DNA of 7,500 nucleotides from Bacillus thuringiensis (GCF_001182785.1 NZ_CP012099.1:285001-292500); one strand, 5' to 3'; numbered from the stretch's first letter, positions 1 to 6,461 are shown. The notes: generated by a model from the letters alone, not told the origin. A program made the numbers and translations.

Positions 1-280
<280 letters not shown>

Positions 281-309
281 TATAATATGTAGCAAATGTT
301 ATCTAGTTT

Positions 310-327
310 TGAAGGAATATGCCTTCA
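310..327 (+). other. Hairpin in the 23S-5S spacer
   Basis: The spacer 281-330 contains a 6-bp stem, TGAAGG (310-315) with CCTTCA (322-327), and a 6-nt loop, just before the 5S start. In Bacillus, 5S precursor is trimmed by RNase M5 at the mature helix ends. A spacer hairpin here could assist folding or processing, but that role is inference. No tRNA lies in the spacer. Confidence 0.35.
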
Positions 328-330
328 TAG

Positions 331-446
331 TTTGGTGATGATGGCAGAGAGGTCACACCCGTTCCCATACCGAACACGGAAGTTAAGCTCTCTAGCGCCG
401 ATGGTAGTTGGGACCTTGTCCCTGTGAGAGTAGGACGTCGCCAAGC
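331..446 (+). rRNA. rrf: 5S ribosomal RNA (complete)
   Basis: This is a complete 116-nt 5S rRNA. The terminal helix is formed by TTTGGTG at the 5' end and CGCCAAGC at the 3' end. The conserved blocks CCCGTTCCCATACCGAACAC and GGAAGTTAAGC in the middle, and GAGAGTAGGACG near the end, are all present. Start and end follow the Bacillus 5S pattern. It is the last gene of the rRNA operon: the terminator begins six bases later and no tRNA cluster follows, unlike several other Bacillus rrn operons. Confidence 0.97.
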
Positions 447-452
447 AACTTT

Positions 453-481
453 AAGACGAGTCAGAATGACTCGTCTTTTTT
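453..481 (+). terminator. Rho-independent terminator of the rRNA operon
   Basis: A perfect 11-bp stem (453-463 with 467-477), a 3-nt GAA loop and a run of T at 476-481 form a textbook intrinsic terminator for + strand rRNA transcription. The oppositely oriented WbsX-like gene ends inside it: the TGA stop lies at 461-463 and the last five or so codons form the right arm. On the - strand the stem is followed only by TTAAAG, so it is a poor terminator for that gene. Confidence 0.92.
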
Positions 482-1537
482 GTATGCTTTCATACCTCTA
501 TCAATTGCATTTTTAACTCCTTCTAAATAAGAAAATCCATATTTTTTATCTGGCTCTAAGTAAGTTCCTTCCGCCCACTCATTCCATGCGTTAATAAATA
601 AAAACTCGCTGTTATAAAAAGAGTAAGTACGATGAATTTGCTTGCTTAAATATATGGTGAACTTTTCAGGGGTAGAACCTACAAAGATGCTGCTATTTGC
701 GTTTTTACGTCGTGCAGTATTATCCCAATCAACAAAAGCCCCAGGAAATGTTTTTTTCTTTGGGAGCGATCGTTGTAATATATACATCCATACTTTATCG
801 TAGTCCCAAACATTCAATTGCATATCAGAATCATATATGACCTTATTTATGTCTGAAGAGCTATCATGGGCAATTGTATAGAAAGGTTCAAACTGAATGC
901 TAGCATCGAATCCATTTATATTAGGTAGTGGAAAACTGTTTAATGTTTCAGCAAAGTATATGCCTTTTAAACCATTTTCTCGCGCTAATGCATTCCAGTA
1001 ATTAAGCATTTTTTCACAATCAGGAATATGTCCTGGACGATAAATAATGAATAGAGGTTTATCATCTATATAAATATATCTCTCATCTTGGAAAGCCTGT
1101 AATAAATAATCAAAGTGTTCCTTCCAATCAGATATATCTCCGTAATCTTGAGGCATTAATATATGTTTATCGAGACCATCCCAAGATTTTGTCCATGGTT
1201 CATTTGCCCAAGAAAGACAAAAAGGGAAGTCAGGTTCCTTCATCTTTAGTACGTCATTAAAGGGTGTTTCTAATAGTCTTTTTCCCTTAAACCAATAATG
1301 ATAATAACAAAAACCATATATACCGTATGCTTTAGCGATTTCTGCTTGCCACTTTCTTACGGAGGGGCTAGTTAAGTCATAATAAAAATCTTGATAAGGT
1401 TCCCTCGGTTGATAATGTCCTGAAAATAAAGGGCGTGCACTTTTAGTATTTGTCCATTCAGTAAATCCTTTCCCCCACCATCGATCATTTTCTTTAATTT
1501 GATGGAATTGTGGTAAGTAAAAAGCGATTATTTTCAA
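461..1537 (-). CDS. WbsX-like / GH99-like glycan-processing protein
   Basis: This 358-residue protein has the hallmarks of the WbsX family, proteins of polysaccharide clusters with a GH99-like TIM-barrel: an opening IAFYLPQFH (4-12), GFTEWTN (24-30), YGIYGFCYYHYWF (71-83), CLSWANEPWT (107-116) and, near the end, WNEWAEGTYLEPD (318-330). The glutamates of NEWAE (E320 and E323) align with the catalytic pair, three residues apart, of GH99 endo-mannosidases (NEWHEGTQIE). WbsX proteins are usually called glycosyltransferases, but a hydrolase or transglycosidase role is equally open. No signal peptide or membrane segment is visible, so it is probably cytoplasmic. The start is TTG, chosen because AGGGGGA (1544-1550) lies six bases upstream and the family motif begins at once. 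The gene is 232 bp downstream of the methyltransferase at 1770-2642, with no clear promoter between. The last codons run into the rRNA terminator. The family call is firm; the activity is unknown. Confidence 0.9.
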   Translation of the reverse strand: MKIIAFYLPQFHQIKENDRWWGKGFTEWTNTKSARPLFSGHYQPREPYQDFYYDLTSPSVRKWQAEIAKAYGIYGFCYYHYWFKGKRLLETPFNDVLKMKEPDFPFCLSWANEPWTKSWDGLDKHILMPQDYGDISDWKEHFDYLLQAFQDERYIYIDDKPLFIIYRPGHIPDCEKMLNYWNALARENGLKGIYFAETLNSFPLPNINGFDASIQFEPFYTIAHDSSSDINKVIYDSDMQLNVWDYDKVWMYILQRSLPKKKTFPGAFVDWDNTARRKNANSSIFVGSTPEKFTIYLSKQIHRTYSFYNSEFLFINAWNEWAEGTYLEPDKKYGFSYLEGVKNAIDRGMKAYKKDESF

Positions 1538-1769
1538 AGTATATCCCCCTCATGTTTTTCGTAGTTCAATTGTTGGGAAGGTATTCTTGATTTGGTGGAG
1601 CAATTTTAAAACAAGAGATATGTTAGCTGTTTACTGCTTTTTTTATGGTATGTATTGAATTTGCTTTTACAGCTTACTTAATAAGAGAGTATTAGGTAAT
1701 TTGATATATAGCTGAAATAGAAAGTGCTTTTCGTCATGGAATTAAGTGTATTACGTTGAATAAAAGGAA
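1538..1769. other. Intergenic gap with no supported gene
   Basis: This 232-bp AT-rich gap lies between two co-oriented - strand genes. I found no ORF with a ribosome binding site other than the one serving the TTG at 1537. There is no strong hairpin plus T-run for the upstream gene. No sigma-A promoter has both boxes near consensus at 16-18 bp spacing. A 6-bp inverted repeat AGCTGT/ACAGCT (1625-1630, 1669-1674) with a 38-nt loop is probably chance. Whether the WbsX-like gene depends on read-through cannot be decided here. Confidence 0.5.
1544..1550 (-). promoter_or_regulatory. Shine-Dalgarno site fixing a TTG start
   Basis: On the - strand this reads AGGGGGA, six bases before the TTG at 1535-1537. 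It decides the start of the WbsX-like gene: no ATG is better placed, and the conserved protein motif begins three residues in. The leader closely resembles that of the TTG-start methyltransferase near 6462. Confidence 0.75.
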
Positions 1770-2642
1770 TTAAATTTTTTGAAGGACAAAGAGGGCTTGT
1801 GGTAATCGATTTACATCATCAAAAAAGTCTTGTAGCTTTAAATATTTCTCATAATGATTTTCAATATAAGTCCTAGGTATAACAGTTTCTCCGTAAAAAC
1901 TACTATTTCTAACATCCCCTGCACCAGTAGCGCTGTGGACAAATTTTCCGTTTTCATAATCCGAGATGGCGCGATGTATATCTGGAAAAGCTTGAGATAA
2001 AGTTTTATGCCATCCTGTTTGAATTAATTCAGGATGTTCGTGGAATTGTTGACAAAAATCAAGAAAATAGCGCGCTTGTGTTGTTGCGATGAAAATTCCA
2101 CCAGGGCGAAGAACTCTTGAGAATTCTTTTATCCAATTTTCAGCAGTTTCTTCGGATAAATGTGAGAATACAGAATAAGCAAATATGATATCTAATGAAT
2201 TGTCACTAATAAATTCTACAGGGGGATGTGGGCTAGCTGTTTTATATATCCCTCTTCCTAGTGTTTCATTACAAAGTGTGATCATCGCAGGATCCACATC
2301 AATGCCAAGTAAATTTTGATCAGAGGCATCTTTAAATAAGAAGCGTATAATTCTTCCCCATCCGCAGCCGAAGTCTAAAACTTTACTTTCTTTATTCACG
2401 GGAACACCTAAATTCTGGGCGTATTCTTTTATATGGCTATAAAACAAATACGCTTCGTAAAGAGCATGTTCATAGGAAGCACCTACAAATTGTTTTTGAA
2501 TTTCTTCAGGAGGAAACCTAGGTACGGGAACCCCATTTATCGTTGTTTGGGAACAACTTTGTATAAATAAATTTAGAAGTTCAACATCAGATAGTGAATT
2601 AACAAGATTATCAAAATCACTTCCTAACTTAAAGTTATTCAT
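1770..2642 (-). CDS. Class I SAM-dependent methyltransferase
   Basis: This 290-residue protein carries a Rossmann methyltransferase core. Motif I is VLDFGCGWG (88-96), the acidic residue for the SAM ribose lies in GIDVD (113-117), the strand-4 region is DIIFAYSVFSHL (151-162), and LRPGG (178-182) follows. The N-terminal ~80 residues are a helical cap and the C-terminal ~100 residues a second cap, probably for substrate. The family methylates small molecules or sugars; in a glycan cluster, O- or N-methylation of a sugar residue is the likely role (inference). The cap motif YGETVIPRTY (250-259) resembles YGQTIVSPSY in the methyltransferase at 5678-6454, suggesting distant paralogues with related substrates. 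The ATG start has GGAGG (2651-2655) eight bases upstream. The gene lies 27 bp after the zinc-ribbon methyltransferase, hence probably in one transcript with it. The exact substrate is unknown. Confidence 0.9.
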   Translation of the reverse strand: MNNFKLGSDFDNLVNSLSDVELLNLFIQSCSQTTINGVPVPRFPPEEIQKQFVGASYEHALYEAYLFYSHIKEYAQNLGVPVNKESKVLDFGCGWGRIIRFLFKDASDQNLLGIDVDPAMITLCNETLGRGIYKTASPHPPVEFISDNSLDIIFAYSVFSHLSEETAENWIKEFSRVLRPGGIFIATTQARYFLDFCQQFHEHPELIQTGWHKTLSQAFPDIHRAISDYENGKFVHSATGAGDVRNSSFYGETVIPRTYIENHYEKYLKLQDFFDDVNRLPQALFVLQKI

Positions 2643-2669
2643 TTGTTAAACCTCCGAATTATATAGTGA

Positions 2670-3392
2670 TTAAACTTTATTTTCTTGCTTTTTACTAATA
2701 AAAACATGTAAAAATTCAGCATCTAACCCGAGTGATCTATCCTTTTGTAAATAAACAATTGTATACATATTTGCGTGTGTATAAATATATTCAATCATAT
2801 CTTGCCCCCAATCGAATGTTACTAAAGATCCGTTCTCATCAATAGGATTTCCATGATAAATGGGCTCTTCAATATATTCAATCCCCTCTTTATTCAATCT
2901 GGCTCTTTGCACAGTTTTTGTGAGTGTATGATACCAAGGGACAGTAAATACATGAGCCCCGCCAGGTTTTAATACTCGTTCTATTTCTTTAAAGGCTTTG
3001 TTTGGTGTCATTACATGCTCAAAAACGTCTTGAGTAATGAATAAATCAAAAGATTCATTTTCAAAAGTCATGTCTTCTAAGTTCTCACATCTAATTCCTT
3101 GAAAGTATTGGCCAAGAGGATAGTTTTTAAAGTATTGAGAATATGTATAGTTTTTACAGTTTTTTAATAGTAGTTGAGTTGTAATTGCTCCAGGAGAGGA
3201 TTCATGGATACTATAGGAATTCCATTTTGGAAAAAATGTGTGTAAAGCATGGATTAAAGCTCGCTGCCTTGGGATAGAGTTACATGTAGAACATAAATAA
3301 TGATCTCTAAGCCAATCATTATGCTCTATAAATGTAGCTTTCTTTTCGCAAATAACGCAGTACCCATTATTGTGTTTCAAATTGATTTCCAC
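2670..3392 (-). CDS. Zinc-ribbon class I SAM methyltransferase (GTG start)
   Basis: From the GTG start this is a 240-residue protein. An N-terminal zinc-ribbon-like module has two CxxC pairs (C12/C15 and C34/C37). The methyltransferase fold follows: the usual glycine-rich motif I is replaced by IHESSPG (62-68), then come SFDLFITQDVFEHV (114-127) and LKPGG (141-145). Proteins of this build occur in polysaccharide and glycoprotein clusters; the substrate is unknown. An upstream ATG at 3450-3452 would add 20 residues (MLTCIILSIN...). I reject it because AAAGGAGGG at 3400-3408 sits seven bases before the GTG, the extra residues are hydrophobic and not family-like, and a candidate promoter (3424-3452) overlaps them. 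The divergent motif I is a family trait rather than proof of inactivity, but SAM binding is less certain than in its neighbours. The gene runs 27 bp ahead of the next methyltransferase. Confidence 0.88.
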   Translation of the reverse strand: MEINLKHNNGYCVICEKKATFIEHNDWLRDHYLCSTCNSIPRQRALIHALHTFFPKWNSYSIHESSPGAITTQLLLKNCKNYTYSQYFKNYPLGQYFQGIRCENLEDMTFENESFDLFITQDVFEHVMTPNKAFKEIERVLKPGGAHVFTVPWYHTLTKTVQRARLNKEGIEYIEEPIYHGNPIDENGSLVTFDWGQDMIEYIYTHANMYTIVYLQKDRSLGLDAEFLHVFISKKQENKV

Positions 3393-3399
3393 ACGACAT

Positions 3400-3408
3400 C
3401 CCTCCTTT
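3400..3408 (-). promoter_or_regulatory. Strong Shine-Dalgarno site fixing a GTG start
   Basis: On the - strand this reads AAAGGAGGG, an almost perfect match to the 16S anti-Shine-Dalgarno, with a 7-base spacer to the GTG at 3390-3392. It decides the start of the zinc-ribbon methyltransferase against the ATG 60 bases upstream. Confidence 0.8.
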
Positions 3409-3423
3409 GTTACATGCAATGTA

Positions 3424-3452
3424 TTTATGGAAAGTATGATACACGTTAACAA
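3424..3452 (-). promoter_or_regulatory. Candidate sigma-A promoter for the zinc-ribbon methyltransferase
   Basis: On the - strand TTGTTA (3447-3452) and CATAAA (3424-3429) are separated by exactly 17 bp; each matches four of six consensus bases. A transcript from it would start near 3417, giving a leader of about 25 nt that carries the strong ribosome binding site and GTG start. The position is good but the boxes are only moderate, and AT-rich DNA yields such matches by chance. Confidence 0.35.
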
Positions 3453-3474
3453 TCGGCGAAATTAAAGAGAATGG

Positions 3475-3607
3475 GTGAAAGTTAGGTATCTTTTAAAAGT
3501 ACAATTGGGCGAAGAGAATAATCAGTTGGAGAGAACCCGACTCGAATTAAAGTTTCACTTTATGCTATGCGATGCATTAGCTTTTATTCATAGAAAAATG
3601 TATAGAC
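3475..3607. repeat. Structured intergenic segment, possible degenerate interspersed repeat
   Basis: Several small inverted repeats are packed here: AAAGTTTCACTTT (3549-3561, 5-bp stem); a 7-bp stem with one bulge at 3564-3581; and an imperfect pair, AATCAGTTGG (3520-3529) with CCGACTCGAATT (3537-3548), around a 7-base loop. None is followed by a T-run, so they are not good terminators. B. cereus-group genomes carry non-coding interspersed repeats (the bcr families), and the layout recalls these, but I cannot confirm membership from memory. A + strand reading frame through it (GTG at 3475) has no convincing ribosome binding site and runs into the antisense of the next gene. Confidence 0.3.
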
Positions 3608-4402
3608 TTAAAATATCCCTTTCGTGTATGGGTATATTTCAAAGTCCTGTGCGTATATTTCTGTAACTAAATCTATAGTTTCTTTATCATAAAAGCTTTC
3701 GTATGTTGGAAATCGGGGAAATTCTGTATCTGTAATGCTAAGTTCTGCATAGCTTCCTGCATAAATCATCTTGTGGGCGCGATGATGATCTGAATTTGTA
3801 AGAAGTGCTAAATTGGATTTTATCAAATCGTACGTGTGTTCTATTTTGGTGATTTGTGCATTAAAATCTTCTAAAGGAATATAACATTGGATGAAGCTTT
3901 CTGCACCAGGGATGTATTGCTGGCTAAAATGTATATCTATTGCTAGGGAATTGGAACCAAATGCCTGAACGTAATATAAAAATTGTTTAAATGATATTCC
4001 TTGATTACTATATTTGTCATTATAAAAATAATGACGAATACTTTCCCATTGTGGGCTAGCATATGGATTATCAGCAAGTAATAAAAATGAGCTGACAGCT
4101 CTTGTATAGGGATTTCGCACAAGTTTACAAACATCCTTTTTACCTTCTAGAAGACCATTTTGTAATTCTGGTATGTAATTTATATTGTTCTTATACACCC
4201 AGAACTCATAGTAATGAATAAAGTCATTGTATTTCTTTGCTTCAGTAAACAATCCAATTTGAAAAAAGAACCAATTAGCTAATGCGGTGCATCCACTTCT
4301 ATGACTCCAAAATAGTATAAGGGGAAAGTCTTTATGGTAATGCGGAATTCGATCTTTATGTAGAATTACATGATTTAAAAGTTCTTGATTTATATTTCTC
4401 AT
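3608..4402 (-). CDS. Sulfotransferase-like protein (PAPS-binding fold)
   Basis: This 264-residue protein, near the usual size of carbohydrate sulfotransferases, has both nucleotide-binding signatures of the fold. The 5'-phosphosulfate loop is LFWSHRSGCTALAN (30-43), where PKSGTT is usual. The 3'-phosphate site is KLVRNPYTRAVSSF (93-106), with R96, R101 and S104 in the canonical R-x-P-x-x-R-x-x-S positions. It would transfer sulfate from PAPS to a hydroxyl or amine, here plausibly on a glycan (inference). No signal peptide or membrane segment is visible, so it should act in the cytoplasm on a precursor. Start ATG, with AGGAG ten bases upstream. It is the first gene of the left-hand - strand unit and is separated from the next gene by 215 bp. 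Loop residues differ from textbook sulfotransferases (HRSGCT), so another acceptor, or a kinase-like activity, is possible. The fold is fairly sure; the reaction less so. Confidence 0.8.
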   Translation of the reverse strand: MRNINQELLNHVILHKDRIPHYHKDFPLILFWSHRSGCTALANWFFFQIGLFTEAKKYNDFIHYYEFWVYKNNINYIPELQNGLLEGKKDVCKLVRNPYTRAVSSFLLLADNPYASPQWESIRHYFYNDKYSNQGISFKQFLYYVQAFGSNSLAIDIHFSQQYIPGAESFIQCYIPLEDFNAQITKIEHTYDLIKSNLALLTNSDHHRAHKMIYAGSYAELSITDTEFPRFPTYESFYDKETIDLVTEIYAQDFEIYPYTKGIF

Positions 4403-4692
4403 GAGTTTAGCACTCCTTTTTTGAGAACCTTGTGTATGTAGAAGTTTTTTTATGGGTTAAACAAGTGAGGATTGTTTATTAAATATATTCATGGGGATGA
4501 GTAAATATTATGAGTGTTTTTGCAGTCAGCCTGAATAAGGAAGCTATTCTAAAATGAAAATAGAAAATAAAGATAATGAAAAATTATAATAAACATACAA
4601 TGATAAGAGGATGAATAATAGAAATGATCAAGTCATTTGTTTATATTTTTAGGTTTGACGAAGGGGAAAATTTATACTAGAGAGATGATATT
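4403..4692. other. Divergent intergenic region between sulfotransferase and epimerase genes
   Basis: This 290-bp, very AT-rich gap must carry the start signals of two divergent genes. For the - strand gene, AGGAG is present near 4413-4417. For the + strand gene, only AGAGAG (4679-4684) precedes the ATG. TATAAT occurs at 4585-4590 on the + strand, and the surrounding ATTATAAT is self-complementary, but neither direction has a good -35 box at 16-18 bp. TTGACG (4655-4660) and TATACT (4673-4678) are good boxes but only 12 bp apart. I see no gene here. Confidence 0.5.
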
Positions 4693-5637
4693 ATGAGGAA
4701 GAATAATTATTTAATAGTAGGTGGAAATAGTTTCATTGGTATCAACCTCGCATTGGGTTTATTGAAACAGGGGCAAAATGTAAAAGTATTTTCCAGACAT
4801 ATAAATAATTTCCCTCAAAATATTATAAGTGAAGTTGAATTTATTAAAGGTGATTTAGAAAATGTTGAGGATATATATAAAGCTTTAGTGAATATAGATA
4901 TTATTATTTATTTAGCTGCGACGTCTAACGTAGCAACTTCAATTGAAGATGTTTTCGGCGATATTAATAGTAGTCTATTTTTTCTTAATTTCATGGAAAG
5001 TGTTAAAGATTTTCGTATTAAAAAAATTATATTAGCTTCTTCGGGAGGCACAGTTTATGGTGAACCTGAATATTTGCCTATTGATGAGAAACATCCATTA
5101 AGACCACTTTCCCCGTATGGAATAACAAAAGTTTCGCTCGAGAATTATTTGTATTTTTATCAGAGAAAATATGGAATAGATTATGTTGTATGTAGATATT
5201 CTAATCCGTATGGAAAATACCAAAACCCCTTAAAAAAAGTTGGAGCGATAAATTGTTTTTTGTACCAGCATCTCAGTAATGAAAGGATTAATATATATGG
5301 GAATCCAGAGGAGATTATTAGAGATTATATTTATATCGATGATTTAGTTGAAATTACTATACAACTAGCACAATTAAATCAATTGAAATCTTGCGTATAT
5401 AACATAGGGAGTGGCAAAGGTCTTTCTTTAAAACGAATTATTGTGGAACTAGAGAAAATAACAGAAAGAAAAGTGGACTTTATCTGTTATAAACAAAAAC
5501 AAGAGAACGTTCAAAGAATCATTTTAAATATTGATAAGGTAAAACAAGAATTGAATTGGGAACCTAAAATAGATTTTAAAAATGGGATTAGATTAAATAA
5601 GCTATGGATTGAAGAGTTCTTATATAGTAAAAAATAA
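4693..5637 (+). CDS. NAD-dependent sugar epimerase/dehydratase (extended SDR)
   Basis: This 314-residue protein is a full-length extended short-chain dehydrogenase of the GalE-like group, which act on nucleotide sugars with bound NAD. The cofactor loop is VGGNSFIG (9-16), where Ser replaces the second Gly of GxxGxxG. GDL (53-55), LAATS (74-78), the catalytic Ser in SSGGTVYG (116-123), Y142 and K146 of YGITK, RYSNPYGKYQNP (168-179) and RDYIYIDD (210-217) follow in the usual order. It probably epimerises or dehydrates a UDP- or dTDP-sugar feeding the glycan; the exact sugar cannot be read. The ATG start has a weak AGAGAG eight bases upstream. It is the only + strand gene of the cluster. Hand-counted 60-base lines gave 23-33% G+C, against 35-37% in two lines of the methyltransferase at 1770-2642, suggesting separate acquisition. 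It ends with TAATAA inside a shared terminator. Confidence 0.9.
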   Translation: MRKNNYLIVGGNSFIGINLALGLLKQGQNVKVFSRHINNFPQNIISEVEFIKGDLENVEDIYKALVNIDIIIYLAATSNVATSIEDVFGDINSSLFFLNFMESVKDFRIKKIILASSGGTVYGEPEYLPIDEKHPLRPLSPYGITKVSLENYLYFYQRKYGIDYVVCRYSNPYGKYQNPLKKVGAINCFLYQHLSNERINIYGNPEEIIRDYIYIDDLVEITIQLAQLNQLKSCVYNIGSGKGLSLKRIIVELEKITERKVDFICYKQKQENVQRIILNIDKVKQELNWEPKIDFKNGIRLNKLWIEEFLYSKK

Positions 5638-5684
5638 TAAACCACACTCTACTTGTATGTAAGCAGAGCGTGGTTTATTATTTT
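5631..5684. terminator. Long bidirectional terminator shared by convergent genes
   Basis: A 24-position inverted repeat (5631-5654 with 5661-5684) surrounds a 6-nt loop. It has two A-C mismatches in + strand RNA (5646/5669 and 5651/5664), which become G-U pairs in - strand RNA. T-rich tracts flank both ends, with the longer unbroken run (TTTTTT) for the - strand. The TAATAA stops of both convergent genes lie within the arms (5635-5640 on +, 5675-5680 on -). It should stop transcripts both ways, better for the - strand gene. Confidence 0.88.
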
Positions 5685-6454
5685 ACTTCTTTTTCTATTA
5701 TCCAAAGGTCTTGATGTTCCCACCAAAATCCTTCAGTATACTTTTTGATGATTGGGTTATAGGGCAATAATTTAATTTTGTCACACACGTAAGAGGGACT
5801 AACTATCGTTTGTCCGTATTGATTCACATCTAAATCGAATTGTTCACTAGAAGAGAGAAACCAATAGCCCTGTTCATTTAAATTTGGAAACCCAAAGTAT
5901 TTTTTGCTTTGATAGCCATGGGTTGTGAAAATGAATAAACCGCCAGGTGAAACAGCGTTATACAATGTTTGCAGCCAACGAAACCAAGTTGTATCAGGCA
6001 TATGAGAAAAAAAGGATAGACAAAAAACAATATCGTACGTAGAGGAGTCCAATTTTAACTGTTCGGGCTCAGGATGAGATAATATAGAAGGATTATTTAA
6101 TTTGTTTTCAATAAAGGAAATGGCCTCTTCGTGTATATCGCAAGCGGTTATACTCAAATTCGCTTGTAGATTTAATAAATGACGTGTTACGCAACCGTAT
6201 CCGGATGCAAACTCTAACAATTTGATTGGATTGCCTGTAGGAGGATAAAGGGAAGTGATTAAGTCTAAGAGTATTTGTGCTGAGTTTTGCCCGTCTTTAA
6301 AATAGTAATCTATCGCTTCTTTTTTTGATGGGAAAACGGGATTAGTGACAATGAACTGAAAGATATGATCCTCAGGATGGATACTTGCATTTACATTGTA
6401 GCTGTGTGCGATTTGAGAAATTAAATCTTTATGTTCCTCTATAAAGTCTTTCAA
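5678..6454 (-). CDS. Class I SAM-dependent methyltransferase (TTG start)
   Basis: This 258-residue protein has a Rossmann methyltransferase core. Motif I is LLEFASGYGCVTRHL (79-93), reading ExxSGxG rather than DxGCGxG. D106 of CDIHEE is the probable SAM ribose ligand, FCLSFFSHMP (144-153) follows, and SPGG (169-172) stands for the usual KPGG. The region before ~75 and the C-terminal ~80 residues, rich in Trp and Tyr, are likely caps for the substrate. YGQTIVSPSY (213-222) resembles the cap motif of the methyltransferase at 1770-2642. A sugar O-methyltransferase is the best guess from context only. The start is TTG, chosen for AGGGGGA (6462-6468) seven bases upstream. It lies 66 bp after the glycosyltransferase, probably in the same transcript, and ends with K-TAATAA inside the shared terminator. 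Confidence 0.88.
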   Translation of the reverse strand: MKDFIEEHKDLISQIAHSYNVNASIHPEDHIFQFIVTNPVFPSKKEAIDYYFKDGQNSAQILLDLITSLYPPTGNPIKLLEFASGYGCVTRHLLNLQANLSITACDIHEEAISFIENKLNNPSILSHPEPEQLKLDSSTYDIVFCLSFFSHMPDTTWFRWLQTLYNAVSPGGLFIFTTHGYQSKKYFGFPNLNEQGYWFLSSSEQFDLDVNQYGQTIVSPSYVCDKIKLLPYNPIIKKYTEGFWWEHQDLWIIEKEVK

Positions 6455-6461
6455 AGAGTAT

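Noticed and set aside
1625..1674. AGCTGT/ACAGCT inverted repeat between the methyltransferase and WbsX-like genes
   Set aside because: Only a 6-bp stem with a 38-nt loop and no T-run in the relevant direction; likely chance in AT-rich DNA.
3393..3452. 20-residue N-terminal extension of the zinc-ribbon methyltransferase from ATG 3450-3452
   Set aside because: A near-perfect Shine-Dalgarno site (3400-3408) precedes GTG 3390-3392, the extension is not family-like, and it overlaps a candidate promoter.
3475..3666. + strand frame of 63 codons starting at GTG
   Set aside because: No convincing ribosome binding site, no recognisable domain, and its last third is antisense to the end of the sulfotransferase-like gene. 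The rest crosses the hairpin-rich segment.
3943..4134. - strand frame of 63 codons
   Set aside because: It lies wholly inside the sulfotransferase-like gene in another frame, and the real gene has both PAPS motifs across this region.
4491..4538. Short + strand ORF of 15 codons (MGMSKYYECFCSQPE) in the divergent gap
   Set aside because: No ribosome binding site at the first ATG, very short, and no similarity I recognise; expected by chance.
4611..4652. Short + strand ORF of 13 codons (MNNRNDQVICLYF) in the divergent gap
   Set aside because: The only purine-rich stretch touches the start codon, leaving no spacing for a ribosome binding site.
4655..4678. TTGACG and TATACT as a promoter for the epimerase gene
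   Set aside because: Both boxes match five of six consensus bases, but the spacer is only 12 bp, far below the usual 16-18, and the transcript would be almost leaderless.
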